From contig JAHYIO010000037.1 in assembly GCA_020543525.1 (NCBI GenBank), positions 62,001 through 126,000 of the forward strand: a stretch of 64,000 nucleotides of DNA. The letters are read 5' to 3'. This DNA comes from Coriolopsis trogii. Lineage: Eukaryota; Basidiomycota; Agaricomycetes; Polyporales; Polyporaceae. The position numbers were made by a program, and so were the translations under genes. How positions within the stretch are numbered: position 1 is the stretch's first letter; each line of letters opens with the position of its first letter. The notes below the pieces were generated by a model that did not search any database, was not told where the DNA came from, and saw nothing but the letters and a program-made list of their open reading frames with translations. Shown here piece by piece: positions 43,122 through 54,600 of this stretch.

Positions 43122-44345
43122 CTAGGCTGGCGATGAACCTTGCGTCGACTGCGTTGACCCGGCCGCAGGCATGACGCGTCTACGGCGCCGCATATCCCAG
43201 TAATCCAAAGCCCAGGACTGGAGGAGGCCGAACGTCGCGGACGTCAACCAGTACAGCTGAACGCTCTGTATCACAGCGCAAACGGCAATCTGTCAGCCTC
43301 AGCCAGCCACAAGTCCCCATCCAGCCGCGTGCACCAGCAGCAACACGCAGCGCGACAACGACAACGGGAAACAGTGACTCACCCCGGGGACCACAGAGGC
43401 AATGAGGATCCGGCCGATGGAGAGAATCCGGAGCGAGTTCTGATAGATCTTGCGCGGCTCGAGCACGTTCTCCCCCTGCGCCCTCCGCTCCGCCGTCCAC
43501 TTCGCGACCTGCGCCTCGCGCTGGAGCACCTCCGCGCTCACGAACCAGCGCGTGCTCTCGACGTTCGCGAGCGTGACGACCCCGAGGAGGATCGGGAGCG
43601 CCATCGTCCCGTCCGGGTGCGAGAGCGAGGTGAGCGTGAAGAACGCCTCCGAGTCGAGCACCGTCGGCGCCGCCGACGCGTGCGAGAACACCATGCTCGT
43701 CCCCACGAACAGCGGCAGCTGCGTCACGATCGGCATCGCTATCGTCGGGATGGGCGAGCAGCGGTGCTCGGCCAGCAGGGCTTTTCGCCGGGCGGCTGCC
43801 TGTGGTTGCAATTGCGAGGCATGTTGAGAACGCTGGGGACACGGGACATGCAAAGCACACGCACTAAGGGACGAGTCCGTTTGTTGATTTCCGCAATGAC
43901 GGCTTCCTTGTCGCCTCGGAAGCCGTCCCTCTTCATGTCTTGCTGCACCTGCTTATGGATGGCAGGCATCTCGCTTTTGAGCTGGGGGACGACGATATTC
44001 TCCGCTCGCCATTGTCTGTCCTTCGCCTACGTATCTGCCGTGTCAGTTACAGGGCAGCTACTTGGCACACACGTTCTAGCATACCCAAATTGAGAATGGC
44101 ACAGTGAACGCGAGACGCGTCACGACGGTGACGAGGATTATGGTAGTTGAGTATGGAGGCCATTCCGGAGGTAAAGGTAGGGCAATGGCAAGGTCAAGAA
44201 AGCCATCCGAGAGGGTCTGTATTGTCGATGAGACAAACGTTCGACGAGATGGAGTGCGACGAGGAAGACATCGAGGAGCCCGGAGACACGGTCGGAGAGT
44301 CGCTAGAGCAGTCCTGGTGGAAAGCATTCTGCGGTGTCTGGTCAT
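43122..44345 (-). CDS. COX18: Mitochondrial inner-membrane insertase COX18 (Oxa1/YidC family)
   Basis: Inserts the Cox2 C-terminal tail into the inner mitochondrial membrane. The start (44345, MTRHRRMLSTRTALATLRP) gives an Arg-rich targeting sequence without acids. Exon 1 ends at 44085 with IILVTVVTRLAFTVPFSIW, the first membrane helix, and joins at 44026 to AKDRQWRAENIVVPQLKSEM, a typical matrix loop. A further exon reads AAARRKALLAEHRCSPIPT, then IVTQLPLFVGTSMVFSHAS (helix 2 region) and MALPILLGVVTLANVESTR, then NSLRILSIGRILIASVVPG and, after an intron near 43270-43385, SVQLYWLTSATFGLLQSWA. The stop is at 43122. The QLPLF and late SVQLYW patches are signatures of this insertase family; the length and loop favour COX18 over OXA1. 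Confidence 0.85.
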
Positions 44346-44605
44346 CAGGCGCTCATACGCATCGTGCCGACTTGCGCCAGGTCGCGTCTCGAAATCAACC
44401 TCAGCCCTTGTCGACGTCTTGATCTTGAGTCACGCAGTTTCCGGAGGTGTTACAACGCCCAAAGAATAGCATATCAAAGCGCGTATAGATGTCATGCGTG
44501 TGCTATAGGGCATATCATAGTCATAGCTACAGCGACCGTGAAGTTCCCAGCGTCGAACACTCCCGGCACAACTCCCAACCATATCCACCAAGACCTTCCA
44601 CCACT

Positions 44606-45392
44606 TAGAAGACCAACTGGTGGGGGAACTGGCCCTTCGACAAACCGAACGTAGCCTTGATGTACTTCGACAGGTACTCGGTCTTCTTGATAGCAGCGAT
44701 GACCGCAGCGTCGACGGCCTTCTGGTCTGCTGCCTTCGACTCGGGGAACTCAGCCTTCTTCGGCTTGCCCTCAGAGAAGAACTCCTCCTCAGCGGACTTG
44801 GCACCTTTGCTCGCGGGCTTCGCAAAGTAGGCGTCGTTGATTTTCTCGTCAACCTGGACGTCGTGTCATCATCAAGTCTCTTACAAGGCACTGCCCTTGA
44901 CTGTTCAGACAGTTTCGAAATCCATACCTTGAAGTCGCCAAGGTCGACCTTGGTAGAGGTGGCAATAACATATGCCTGGTTCACCCTCCTGAGGGGAACA
45001 CCGTTCACCTTGTAGGGTCCGGTGACCAACAACAACCCACTAGCCAACTGCTTCAAAAACACCACCCGCTTTCCCCGGAAGCGACCCGCAAGGAGGACGA
45101 GAACGGTACCGGGTGTGATGGAGGAACGGAGCTTCGCGGGCTTGGGGTGTTTACGGCTCTTCTTGGGTTGGCGGACATCCTCTGCGGGGTAGAAACGAGG
45201 TGCCTTCTGCGTTGGGACAATGCGCGTCGAGCCGTTCTTCTCGCCGCCAACGGTCACCTCCTTCGTCGCGGGGGTCTCAGCCGCAGCAGGCTTCTCGGAT
45301 TTTTTGAGGCCCTTGTGGAGGCCGCGACGGGCGAAGACGGCAGAGCGGGAGAGGCGACCGACGCCGGGGACGAGTTCCTTGCTGCGGGCCAT
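44606..45392 (-). CDS. RPL6: 60S ribosomal protein eL6
   Basis: Large-subunit protein. Exon 1 (45392-44928) codes [20 protein letters not shown] with a basic N-terminus, then [39 protein letters not shown] and [20 protein letters not shown], the SH3-like eL6 core. A 74-nt intron (44854-44927) leads to exon 2 with [10 protein letters not shown] and a C-terminal helix ending [19 protein letters not shown], stop at 44606-44608. An acceptor (CTACAG) directly abuts the start codon, and a donor (GTGAGTACGC) lies at about 45568, so the 5' untranslated region probably carries a 176-nt intron. It is divergent from the nucleotidase gene. Confidence 0.93.
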
Positions 45393-45816
45393 CTGTAGTA
45401 TCAAGTGTGAGTGCCGCGAAAGATGATACGTTCACCGGGGTACATCCAAAGGCACGACCTCCCATCCAGCCCAATCCACCGCTATTTCGCCCACAAGTTT
45501 CACCCCAGACAGTCCAACGCGTCCAACACGTCCATCTACAGCGTCATGCAGCTAGAGAGCGTACTCACAGCGTCAAGTTGGTCTTGAAGTTGTTGAGGCC
45601 TTGTTGATACCGACGGACAGTTTTGGGAGTCTATGCGCCAGCGGCTACCTCTCCCAATTGGGCCAGCAGACGCTCGGAAAATGAGCGGTTAATGACATCC
45701 TCGGAACCTTGAGTTGTGGGTTCTTGACTCACAGTCAACCCATCCGATCCCCTGCGCGCAGGTTGTGCGTACCTATACTACTCAGCTCGACCATCACATA
45801 CATACATAAGTGAAAC
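45393..45816. promoter_or_regulatory. Leader intron and shared promoter of RPL6 and nucleotidase gene
   Basis: Holds the predicted eL6 leader intron (45393-45568, minus strand). The palindrome CCCAATTGGG lies near 45651 in the remaining shared promoter. Confidence 0.45.
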
Positions 45817-46830
45817 ATGGGCAGCACAGAAGCCGTACGTGAGTACTGAGTCTTTCCTAGTTCCCCTCGGATGGTGGCCAATCCATGACGTACACAGCAG
45901 ACGAACGTTTCATGGTATGGCTGGACATTGACAATACACTGTACTCTGCCAGCGCCGGCATATCGCATGCGATGGGAGAACGTATACACGGTATACTCCC
46001 CTCTTGTGATGACGAAGGTACACGCTCAATGTGTCTGTCACAGCATACTTTGTGGGGCTGGGCCTTCCTGAGGAGGAAGCCTCGAAACTACACCATCGAT
46101 ATTACTCGCAATATGGTCTTGCAATTCGTGGCCTAGTTAGACATCATCAAATTGGTATGAGAAAAATCCGACGGATGACCTGCATATGATGGCTCATCTG
46201 GTACTGCTCAGACCCGCTAGACTTCGATCGTAAATGCGACGGGTCTCTTCCTCTGGAAGAGCTACTCAAACCGGATCCCGTGCTTCGGCAGCTGTTGCTG
46301 GACATCGATCGTTCAAAAGCTCGTGTATGGGGCCTCACAAACGCTTATCGTACCGTACGTATCGCAAACGTACCGTGACAGTCATTCATTCATGCGTCAT
46401 TACAGCATGCTACACGCGTCCTCCGTATACTTGGAGTGGAGGATTTAGTGGAAGACATTGTGTTCTGCGACTACTCGGATCCACTATTCAACTGTAAACC
46501 GGAGCCCGAATTCTATCTCAATGTGCGATTCTCAGTCGAGGCTCATAGGTTTTACTGACATACACCTTTCAGGCTATGAAACTCGCAGGCGTTGTGGACC
46601 CTGCAAAATGCTACTTCGTGGATGATAGCCGTACGAACGTCAAGGCAGCGATGAAGCTCGGTTGGGGTCACTGCGTGCATTTCTGTGAACGTGGACTGGT
46701 ACATGTTGAAGGTGGAAAGCCGAAATATATCGGCAGCGATTTGAAGGAGGGAGAGGAAGACGATAGCATTGCAACCATCACCAAGCTGAACGAGCTAAGG
46801 ACAGTATGGCCTGAGATATTCAAGCAGTGA
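45817..46830 (+). CDS. SDT1: Pyrimidine 5'-nucleotidase, HAD superfamily
   Basis: Dephosphorylates pyrimidine nucleotides (SDT1/PHM8 group). Exon 1 (45817-45838) codes MGSTEAV. Two acceptors three bases apart near 45890 fit the next exon, which starts with ERFMVWLDIDNTLYSAS. All four HAD motifs are present: DIDNTLY (I), WGLTNAY (II), CKPEPEFY (III, Lys) and YFVDDSRTNVKAA (IV). Introns near 45991-46046, 46155-46210, 46350-46405 and 46524-46572 keep the frame, giving YFVGLGLPEEEASKL, DPLDFDRKCDGSLPLEELL and THATRVLRILGVEDLVED. Stop 46828-46830. The DxDxT placement and cap sequence fit SDT1 better than other HAD families. Confidence 0.9.
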
Positions 46831-46996
46831 CTGATACGATGTGTGCATAGGTGTGAGCTTAGATTCTCTGCAGTTGGCGAAACGATTCAATGATTGATAT
46901 TGTATATGATGTGTAGAAACGCAGTGTACGAGTACAATCCATACATGTACATGAGAGTCCACCGGCCTTATAGAGGGAGACGTGACCTGCACTGGA

Positions 46997-48525
46997 TCAG
47001 AATAGCATTACCGCAACTACTTGCGCGGACTCCGTCGCCTCTAGAATGACTCCGTCATACCCAAAAAGTCCTGTAGCACAAACAGGAACGAACATGAACG
47101 CGTTGTCTCCTACGGTCAAAGAGGTGAACGTACGTGTGGTAGAACTCGGCAACTGAAGCCCGTCTTCATCGTCTGCCCTGTTCAGAATCATGGAAGGTGG
47201 TGCTTCACCCGGTGCAATGAAGTGCGATATTTCTTCCACCTAATTGACGGCAGTGCTCGAGAGGTCAATGTGCGTTTATGAATTGAGGATAATGTCTTAC
47301 ACGCTCGTAGAACCGCTTGCGCGGTGGTGTTTCTATGGGAGTGGTGAGGATTAGTCAGACGGTCAAGTCTCGTCATGCTTACCGTCTTCATCATCTTCCG
47401 GCCGACCTTCAATCTCCCAAGGGCATCGCTTGTGCCTTTGGAACAAGGGCGTCCCAGGCTAGACGTTCGTTATAACCAGCACAAGGGTCGGGCTCGGCTT
47501 CTCGAACACTTACGACATTCGAGTGCAATATGATCTTCCTGACCGTATGTGTTGCTCCAGATAAGAGGAAGTCGATGCCATGCTGCTGGTAGTTGTAGAA
47601 GTCTGTGTAAGAGACATTCAGTAATCACAGTAGGAAATAATGTGGAGGAACATAGACTCACAGTCGCTATCAGTCTCGCCTTCTCCCTGCGCGCTGCGTG
47701 CGTGAATAGTCATCCTATCATCTTCTTTGTAATGCGTCCTATTTGGAGGGCCTAGATCACACATGAGGTCTTGAGCGGTACTCGATCCCAAGAGAACATG
47801 TATTGGTTCCGAGCCCGTTGGATAGAAATGCAGGGTAACGCCTTGGTGGATCTGTAACGAGGCTCAGCTGCAGCCTGACAGAGATGAGGGAACTTCAGCC
47901 ACCTTGACAATTGCCCTTGACAACTCACCCGCCATCACAGGACACTCGACCACCTCGTCCAACGCATCCTGCGGTTCTCCGTCCGGGCTCTTCTGTAGAA
48001 TGAGCACCCGCTTGACCTCCTGTTGTCTATCGTCCGACTGCGGAGCTGCGTTCTTCATGGTTTCACCTCTCCCATCTTCTTCAAAGCTGAAGGAGACCCC
48101 GGGGTATCGCAGGTCATCGCCTGGATACGTGGGGCCGAACATCCGACTCACGCCGACTCTTCGAAAGACCTCTTCTTTGGAGGACAGCACCGCATTCTTG
48201 TATTTAAGAGTCAATGGCGGGTTCGGGTCGCGGAGCTTTGTGACAGAGACGGTGTGTAGTCGCTGTTGGTGTCCCGAGAAGAGCAGGTCCAAATGTGGGC
48301 GTACATGCAGGATTATGGGTGTTGTGGGTGAGTCTGGGTCATACTTGATGTCGACCTGGGGAAAGTGGTGCCGCATTTCGCGTAGCGTTTGCAATACATT
48401 GAACAAGGACGTTCCTGCTGTATTATGAGCGACAGAAGCGGGTGATCACTTTCGCAAGACTTACCTATCTCGAACATACCAAGGCCCGACCCAGGTCTTA
48501 TATCCACTTCAAGAGTGGAAAACAT
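46997..48525 (-). CDS. PHAF1 / UPF0183 family protein
   Basis: Homologue of human C16orf70 (PHAF1), which binds phosphoinositides and is recruited to phagophores; the fungal role is unknown. The start (48525) gives MFSTLEVDIRPGSGLGMFEI, then an intron near 48407-48468 and FNVLQTLREMRHHFPQVD, followed by YDPDSPTTPIILHVRPHLD, LLFSGHQQRLHTVSVTKLR, VGVSRMFGPTYPGDDLRYPG and a long insert with phosphorylatable stretches. Later exons carry LMCDLGPPNRTHYKED (47690-47770), YYNYQQHGIDFLL-type sequence and, near the end, ISHFIAPGEAPP and FVPVCATGLFGYDGVILEAT. The stop is at 46997. It shares a promoter with DPB2, which lies divergently from it. Confidence 0.85.
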
Positions 48526-48974
48526 AGTTGGTGAGTTGGACAGTAATTGGCGGAGTAGATCAGCTCGTTGATTGCAAATGCGCGCGTGCAACGCTCCTGT
48601 ATCTCGCGGATCGGAGTCACAGTGAGGGAGCTCCAGCTGAGACTCGAGAGCCCCGTCTTGGGCCAGTGGGAGGGGAGAGTGACAGGCGGTCGGGCCGGAG
48701 CTGCAGCGTCCAAGTGACAACACTGACCCGATTTGGACGCTTGACGCGTTCCGTTACGCCGTGTCACGGACGCATTTGTTTGTCACGGACGCGTCGACGC
48801 GTCGCTTCAGAGCCGTCCACCACGAACGCTGCGATTGAGGTGAGCATTGTATGCAAGTTGCTGAACTGCGAGGGAACGTGTATGTTTAGCCAGGGCGCGG
48901 ATTACAAACCATAACCTGGCTCGAGCCCCTACCCCAGTACTATCGCCCTTCCCAGCCGAATTCAGTATACCGTC
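48526..48974. promoter_or_regulatory. DPB2/PHAF1 divergent promoter with three ACGCGT boxes
   Basis: The MluI box ACGCGT, the site of the MBF cell-cycle factor in yeasts, occurs at 48744-48749, 48789-48794 and 48797-48802, which is 173-231 bp before the DPB2 ATG. A direct repeat TGTCACGGACGC frames the cluster. DPB2 is a replication gene, a classic MBF target class, so G1/S control is a reasonable inference. Confidence 0.6.
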
Positions 48975-51126
48975 ATGGCGGCAGATAGAAGACAAGTGAT
49001 CATCAAGGTAAGTTCGCGTATGCTACTTGCTGCATTCCTTTGCTGATGACCCTCAAGGTCTTTAGAAAATATGGACATTCCCTTGGACCCGAATCTCTCG
49101 AGTTTTTGGAGGACTTGCTCGATCGTCATGACATCGCGGACGAGGACATCGAGTTCTCAATAGAATGGATGGCGAAAGAGTACAACAAGCAAGATGGTAC
49201 TCAAGGCTACCTTTTTGTGCTCGTGCAAGCTGATCACGCTTCCGTAGATGCACAAATGAAGGTTTCGCTAGATGTATTACATCGGGTTTACGAGACTTTT
49301 CAGAACGGAGACGAGGGTGGGGAAGAAGGACACGCCCATTTGGACCCCGAAAGTCATCTATACGTGATTGACGCATTCGATATGCCGCTATGGAACTGGT
49401 CCACGGAACGCAGTACGTTCGAGAGGTGTGCTTTCCTTGGTGTCTTGTACCTCTACCCACTGACGTCCCGGTTCTCAGGGCACAAGGCACCTTGACTTCT
49501 TCAGGCTCGGCGGACTCAAGAGTGATTTCGATGCGCAATCGCCTGAATGTCATCAAACAATGCGTCTTGCGTAACGATCATTTCTCCCCCTCCACATTGC
49601 CATCGAAGGACCGCGAGAACCTCCTTACGGTGAGCCTGGTCCAAGGTTCCCACTTCCGTTGAGAGACTGATATCTGTGCCAGCTGAGGTCAACAAAACAA
49701 CTCTTGGGTCGTGCCGGAGACCGGTTCCTCCTCTTCGGCATGCTTACGCACTCAAAAGAGGGTAAATTATGTCTCGAAGATCAGGATGGCTTTGTAGAGC
49801 TCGACTTTTCTCAGCTTGTGAGTGCCCTCCACTGGTCGAATCTATATATGTGGCTCAAGATGTCCAGGATCAACCCAGCGAGGGGCTGTTTACCGAGGGT
49901 TGCTTGGCTCTCGTTGAAGGTGACTACACTGAAGATGCCACAATGCTGGTCATCGCTATCGGACATCCTCCATGCGAGAGTCGGGAAGCTGCACGTTCGA
50001 TTTTCGGGCACGTTGACTTTCTCGGTAAAGGTGCAACCACATTGCTTGAGGATGTGAGGTCATCCATATTATCCTCGACGCTGTTTCCGCAGTACTGACA
50101 TTGTTGCAGAAACAATTCGCTAGTCGAGTGCAACTCGAACTGGCCGACCTACGATTTTTTGTCTTATCAGATGTATGGCTCGACAAGCCGAACACGCTTC
50201 TCGGCTTGCGGAAGATGTTCGACAATTGCATGGAGAACAACTTCATTCCCAAGATGATTATTCTGTGTGGTAACTTCACTAGCACTGGGATTCCTCAGGG
50301 CAATGGACGTGAGGTGCGCAAATATCAAGGTAGGCACGTTGCACTACATTCCTCAAGTATATGCTTCATCGCTCTTGCCCAGACAACTTCGACGCGTTAG
50401 CCGATCTCATTGCTAGCTATCCCTTGATTACCCGTACAACGCACTTCGTTCTCGTTCCTGGACCATTCGATGTTACTATCACCTCGGTTCTTCCTCGGCG
50501 ACCCATACTGTCCTCCTTTGTTTCCCGTATCAAGAATCGTATTCCAAATGTCCACTTCGCCTCAAATCCATGCAGGATCAAGTTCTTCGAGCAGGAAATC
50601 GTTATATTCAGAGAGGATTTGATGTCAAGGATGCTCCGTAATCTGGTCGGGGTCAAGCCAGATGTCAAAAACGATGATTTGAAACGATATGTCAGTATCT
50701 AGGGCGGGTTGTGACAGCCATGTTACTGATCCCCTCGAACACAGCTCGTGCAGACGATTCTAGACCAAAGTCACCTTATGCCGGTCACGACCTCGATACA
50801 ACCTGTCTTGTCCGACTACGACCATTCCCTTCGTTTGTACCCTTTGCCGACTGCGGTATGGTTGATATGTGCTCTCTCCGCGATGTACTACACCTGAACA
50901 TTGTTTCCCAAGGTCGTCCTCGCAGATAAATACGACAGATACCAAATGACGTACGAAGGATGTCACGTCTTCAATCCTGGGCGATTTGTGGGCACTTCTT
51001 ACACGTTCTCGGCGTACGCACCCGCTCGACGAGAAGCGGAAGAATGGTGAGATCAATTCTGTCTGGACTGGGCGCTGCTAATATTTGGCTTGTAGTGTGC
51101 TTGACGTAGACCTTGAGGAGGATTGA
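48975..51126 (+). CDS. DPB2: DNA polymerase epsilon subunit B
   Basis: Second-largest subunit of the leading-strand polymerase, needed for CMG helicase assembly at replication forks. Exon 1 (48975-49007, [11 protein letters not shown]) joins across an intron (49008-49057) to [18 protein letters not shown] and the Dpoe2NT helices ([19 protein letters not shown]). Intron positions further on follow the family: TERSTFER to the loop [16 protein letters not shown], then [16 protein letters not shown] and the OB-fold part. The inactive calcineurin-type phosphatase domain shows [26 protein letters not shown] and [19 protein letters not shown]. The last intron (near 51047-51095) joins EAEEC to VLDVDLEED and the stop at 51124-51126. 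The active-site residues of true phosphatases are replaced, as is usual in B subunits. Confidence 0.92.
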
Positions 51127-51610
51127 TTGTCTCTCTCTGGGGGCCATGCCTATTCACTAGGTCGCTTTGCTACTTTGCCTGCTATCTGTGTTGATGCTAT
51201 GCAATGCTATCGTTTTATGTTAGATGCTGGCCGTTCCTGTGCGGTTGATTCGATGGGACAGATGCGAGGCGAGGTCTTGGATGATACCATGTACATCCCG
51301 CACATCGAGCAGACGCTCAGGCTATGTGGCGCTCACGAGGGCAGATCTCGATCTCATGGGGTTTCGGCGCATCGCTGACTGCTGTAGCGGTGCGTCAGGT
51401 TTCGGACGTTGCGGGGCCGTGACCCATCCATGCACATCCCTCATCGACGTGGCCCGTCTCATACCGCGGCGCACAACTCTGGATAACTACATGCTCTTCT
51501 CTCCTGCTCAATAACGTCCACGTTCCTTCCACCATATCCGCGCAACGCCGCCTCGCGTCTCTTGTCGACCTGCTCCTCCGTCGTACTTCAAGCGAACTCA
51601 GCACCCACCC
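51127..51610. other. Intergenic
   Basis: Between DPB2 and FMP27, both on the plus strand. Short frames are unsupported; the region should hold the FMP27 promoter. Confidence 0.5.
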
Positions 51611-54600
51611 ATGAACACGACCACCGGTCTGGACTATGTTTTCCATGTCTTCCTCCTACGACCGCTAGGCAATATCTCTTGGCCATCAATACTTTTCGTA
51701 TGGCTCGTCCGGATCCTCTCCCTTTCCCTCCTCCTTCGCACATATATCGGTCCTGCCGCGGTCAGGCTCGTCTCGAGTCGTCTTCGTATCCGGAGCATTA
51801 GTTTGCGGTCGATCAAGGGTGTATACTTCAAGGCTGGTAGCGGTACGTGGAAGGTGGAACGTATAGGCATATCGTACCGCAGACCCTCCTCCGGTACGGC
51901 AACCCGCTTTTCCATCCAAGTCGAAGGCCTATCGCTTGAGTTGGCTGCAAAGCCAGCCCCGCGTCCTCGTTCAAAGCCACGGACGCGTCGCCCTCCTACT
52001 CCGTCTCGCCTGGCGCGCGGCCTCTGGAAAATCATATGGACCCTTCTCTCCTCCGCGTATACTACGCTTGAACCCCACTGTCGTCCCACTGTCAGGGCAT
52101 TCTTCGTGACATCGCTGCGCTTTATCATCCATGCACTCCCGATTGTTACCAACGGGTTGGACTTTGAACTTGATTCTGCCACTGTCTCTCTCGCCGCCAT
52201 TCCCGGGGTCAAGGTTTCGGTGGGTCGCGCGAAGCTGCACTCTGCAGTATCACTAGCGTATTTGCCCAGCGTTATATCAAAGGACGATCCCAACACTCAA
52301 GCAAAGCACAAGCGGTTCGCTAGTGTAGCGGATTGGAATGTTCGGATGAAGAGCAGCTTCAAGAGGACATGGGATCGAGCGTGGGGAGCCACTCAAGTCG
52401 CCGCCTCTGTCGTGCTTCACTTCAGCGCAGTCTCTGGCCATGTCGACAAGACTAGCGAGTTCTACTCCGGTTGGTGATCTCTGCTGTTCAGGAGACTCCG
52501 TCACTGATATGTCATCTACAGATAGTCATCGAGGGAACTGTTTCCTCGATATCCCCGTGGTAGACCTGTCCGTCGCTGCCCGTCTGAACCCACGCCAGGG
52601 GGTTGAGCCGCGAAGTGGTGAAATTTCATTGGCCGTGGGTAAAGTCAATATACAAGTAGACGTCCTTCAACGACTACTGAAGGCAGCGAAGGAACGTCGT
52701 ACGGCGCAATCGCAAGACAGCAATCCTGCTACACACGACGAGACTATTGAAGCCACAGGATTGAGTGGCCTTCCGTTGCCGCCATCCGCCTCGTCGCAGA
52801 CGTCTCGTGCTTGGAGATCGCCAATATCCCCTGTGTCCCCTTTCATGGATGTCTTGTCTGTGAGTCTATTGAACTACGCCCATGTTTGTAACGAGCTGCT
52901 CACTAGTGGCACGAAGGCTTCAATGCGTTGGAAATGGGCCGCTAAACATAGCGTTGACTTGAAGCACCCGATCCGCAGGGCTAGCGTACGTGCAGTGCGA
53001 TACTTGTCTTCTCATGCTTATCAAAGTTATAAAACAGAAACAGGCATTATACTTGTCGTATATCAAATCCGTTGATGTCAAAGTCGCCCGGTTCACGGCG
53101 AGTCACCAGCCGGAAGTTTTGCCTGGTGGCGGTTTGGCAGTCCTCCATGCGACGCTCGAGGACGTGGGCTTAAACGCTGGACTCAGCCACCCTAACCGCA
53201 ATAAACTGCACCAGCAATGGCTTGGTACAGGCACTAGAGGCAGTACGGACTGCGAATCTGACGCATTTACAGTCATTCTCCAGGCCACGAAATTCACCCT
53301 CGACCGCAACGGGGTCGGAGAACTGATGGACCATATGCGGGTAGTCACGCTGCAGACCTTCCGATGGGAGTCGCTCATCTCTCAGTGGCCCTCTCCGTGG
53401 TTACAAGGAACCTGCTTCTTGGCTGGCGATCCGAATGCGCAGCTACTTGTTTCTCATGTGTCTTTGGGGAGCGTGGAGATCACGGAACGGCTGGACATGT
53501 TGGAGAGGCTTGCGCGAAGAGAGCCGTCTCACATGTCGGTCGAGAAGACAGTACATGGCCAGCCACTCCTACCCTCGGTCATCAATCCGATGCCCCGGTT
53601 CTCCCTAGGACTACATGTCGGCGACATATCTATCCGCCTCATTTCTCTTGCGAGTGACGAGGCTCAAGAGCCGTTCGTCCTGGAGGCTATGTCTGACGGT
53701 ATCGTCGGAACAGCCGAGTCGCGCTTCGCTTCTCGCCCTGACAGTCGCTTCGGGAACGTGGAGCGCGACTTCATGGGGATTGATATGACGTTCCAATATG
53801 GCCTCGCTCTCAGCAGGTCATCAGTTAAAATCTGGTTCGGACCGGACGCTCACATGCGAGGAGCTCATCCTCGGAGTTTCCACGCTGCTTCGTACCCAAG
53901 CGAAACGGTGTGCCAGTTGGACACAATTCACCTAGAGGGAATAGGTCACGGTCTCGGCGAGCTATTGGACGATTCGGGAGGAGTCGTGTCCGTAGACGTC
54001 GCGTCTATATACGCTCAGTGTCAGTGCACCACAGAAGATATCTCTGTTGAACTCTGGCAACCGGATGTGATCAACGCTCTTGCCCACGTCCTGGCCCGGA
54101 CAGCTGTTTCCTCCAGGTCTATGCAGCCAAAGCCGTCTCGTCGTCTGCTTGATCAACTACCATTCGGCGTCGCCGGATCCGTTGCGGTGGGACGGGTCAT
54201 GCTTTTCGTGACTTCCCCAGACCTTTCCCCGGGAGATACTCTCAACATCTCGCGCGGCCTCGCTTGCCGCTTCGGTGTTTCTGTCAGCTACAGCGCCCTC
54301 CGGCCGAGGCACTGCTCCAGAATGGGGAACGTTCTTTCACGAGGTCGTCAGCGCGAAGAGCTTTCCCTTCCCGTCGAACAGATCCTCCATGCTGTCACCG
54401 AGCCAGGGATATCATCGTCCTCGGAGAGCTCTCGCGTACTCATACAACTCTCCCTTTGGGACATCGTATTGAGAGATGCTTTCTCCACTCCATTTGCCGC
54501 CGATGACCCCTACGGCGTAGGAGACAGCAGTGCTCATCACCGATCTCTGGAGTTTGTGCACATTCCTAGCGTGGACGTGAATGCTATTGTATCTGGCGAA

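Noticed and set aside
43329..44093. 254-codon plus-strand frame opposite COX18
   Set aside because: Sequence is an Arg/Glu/His-rich mirror of the COX18 exons with no motif.
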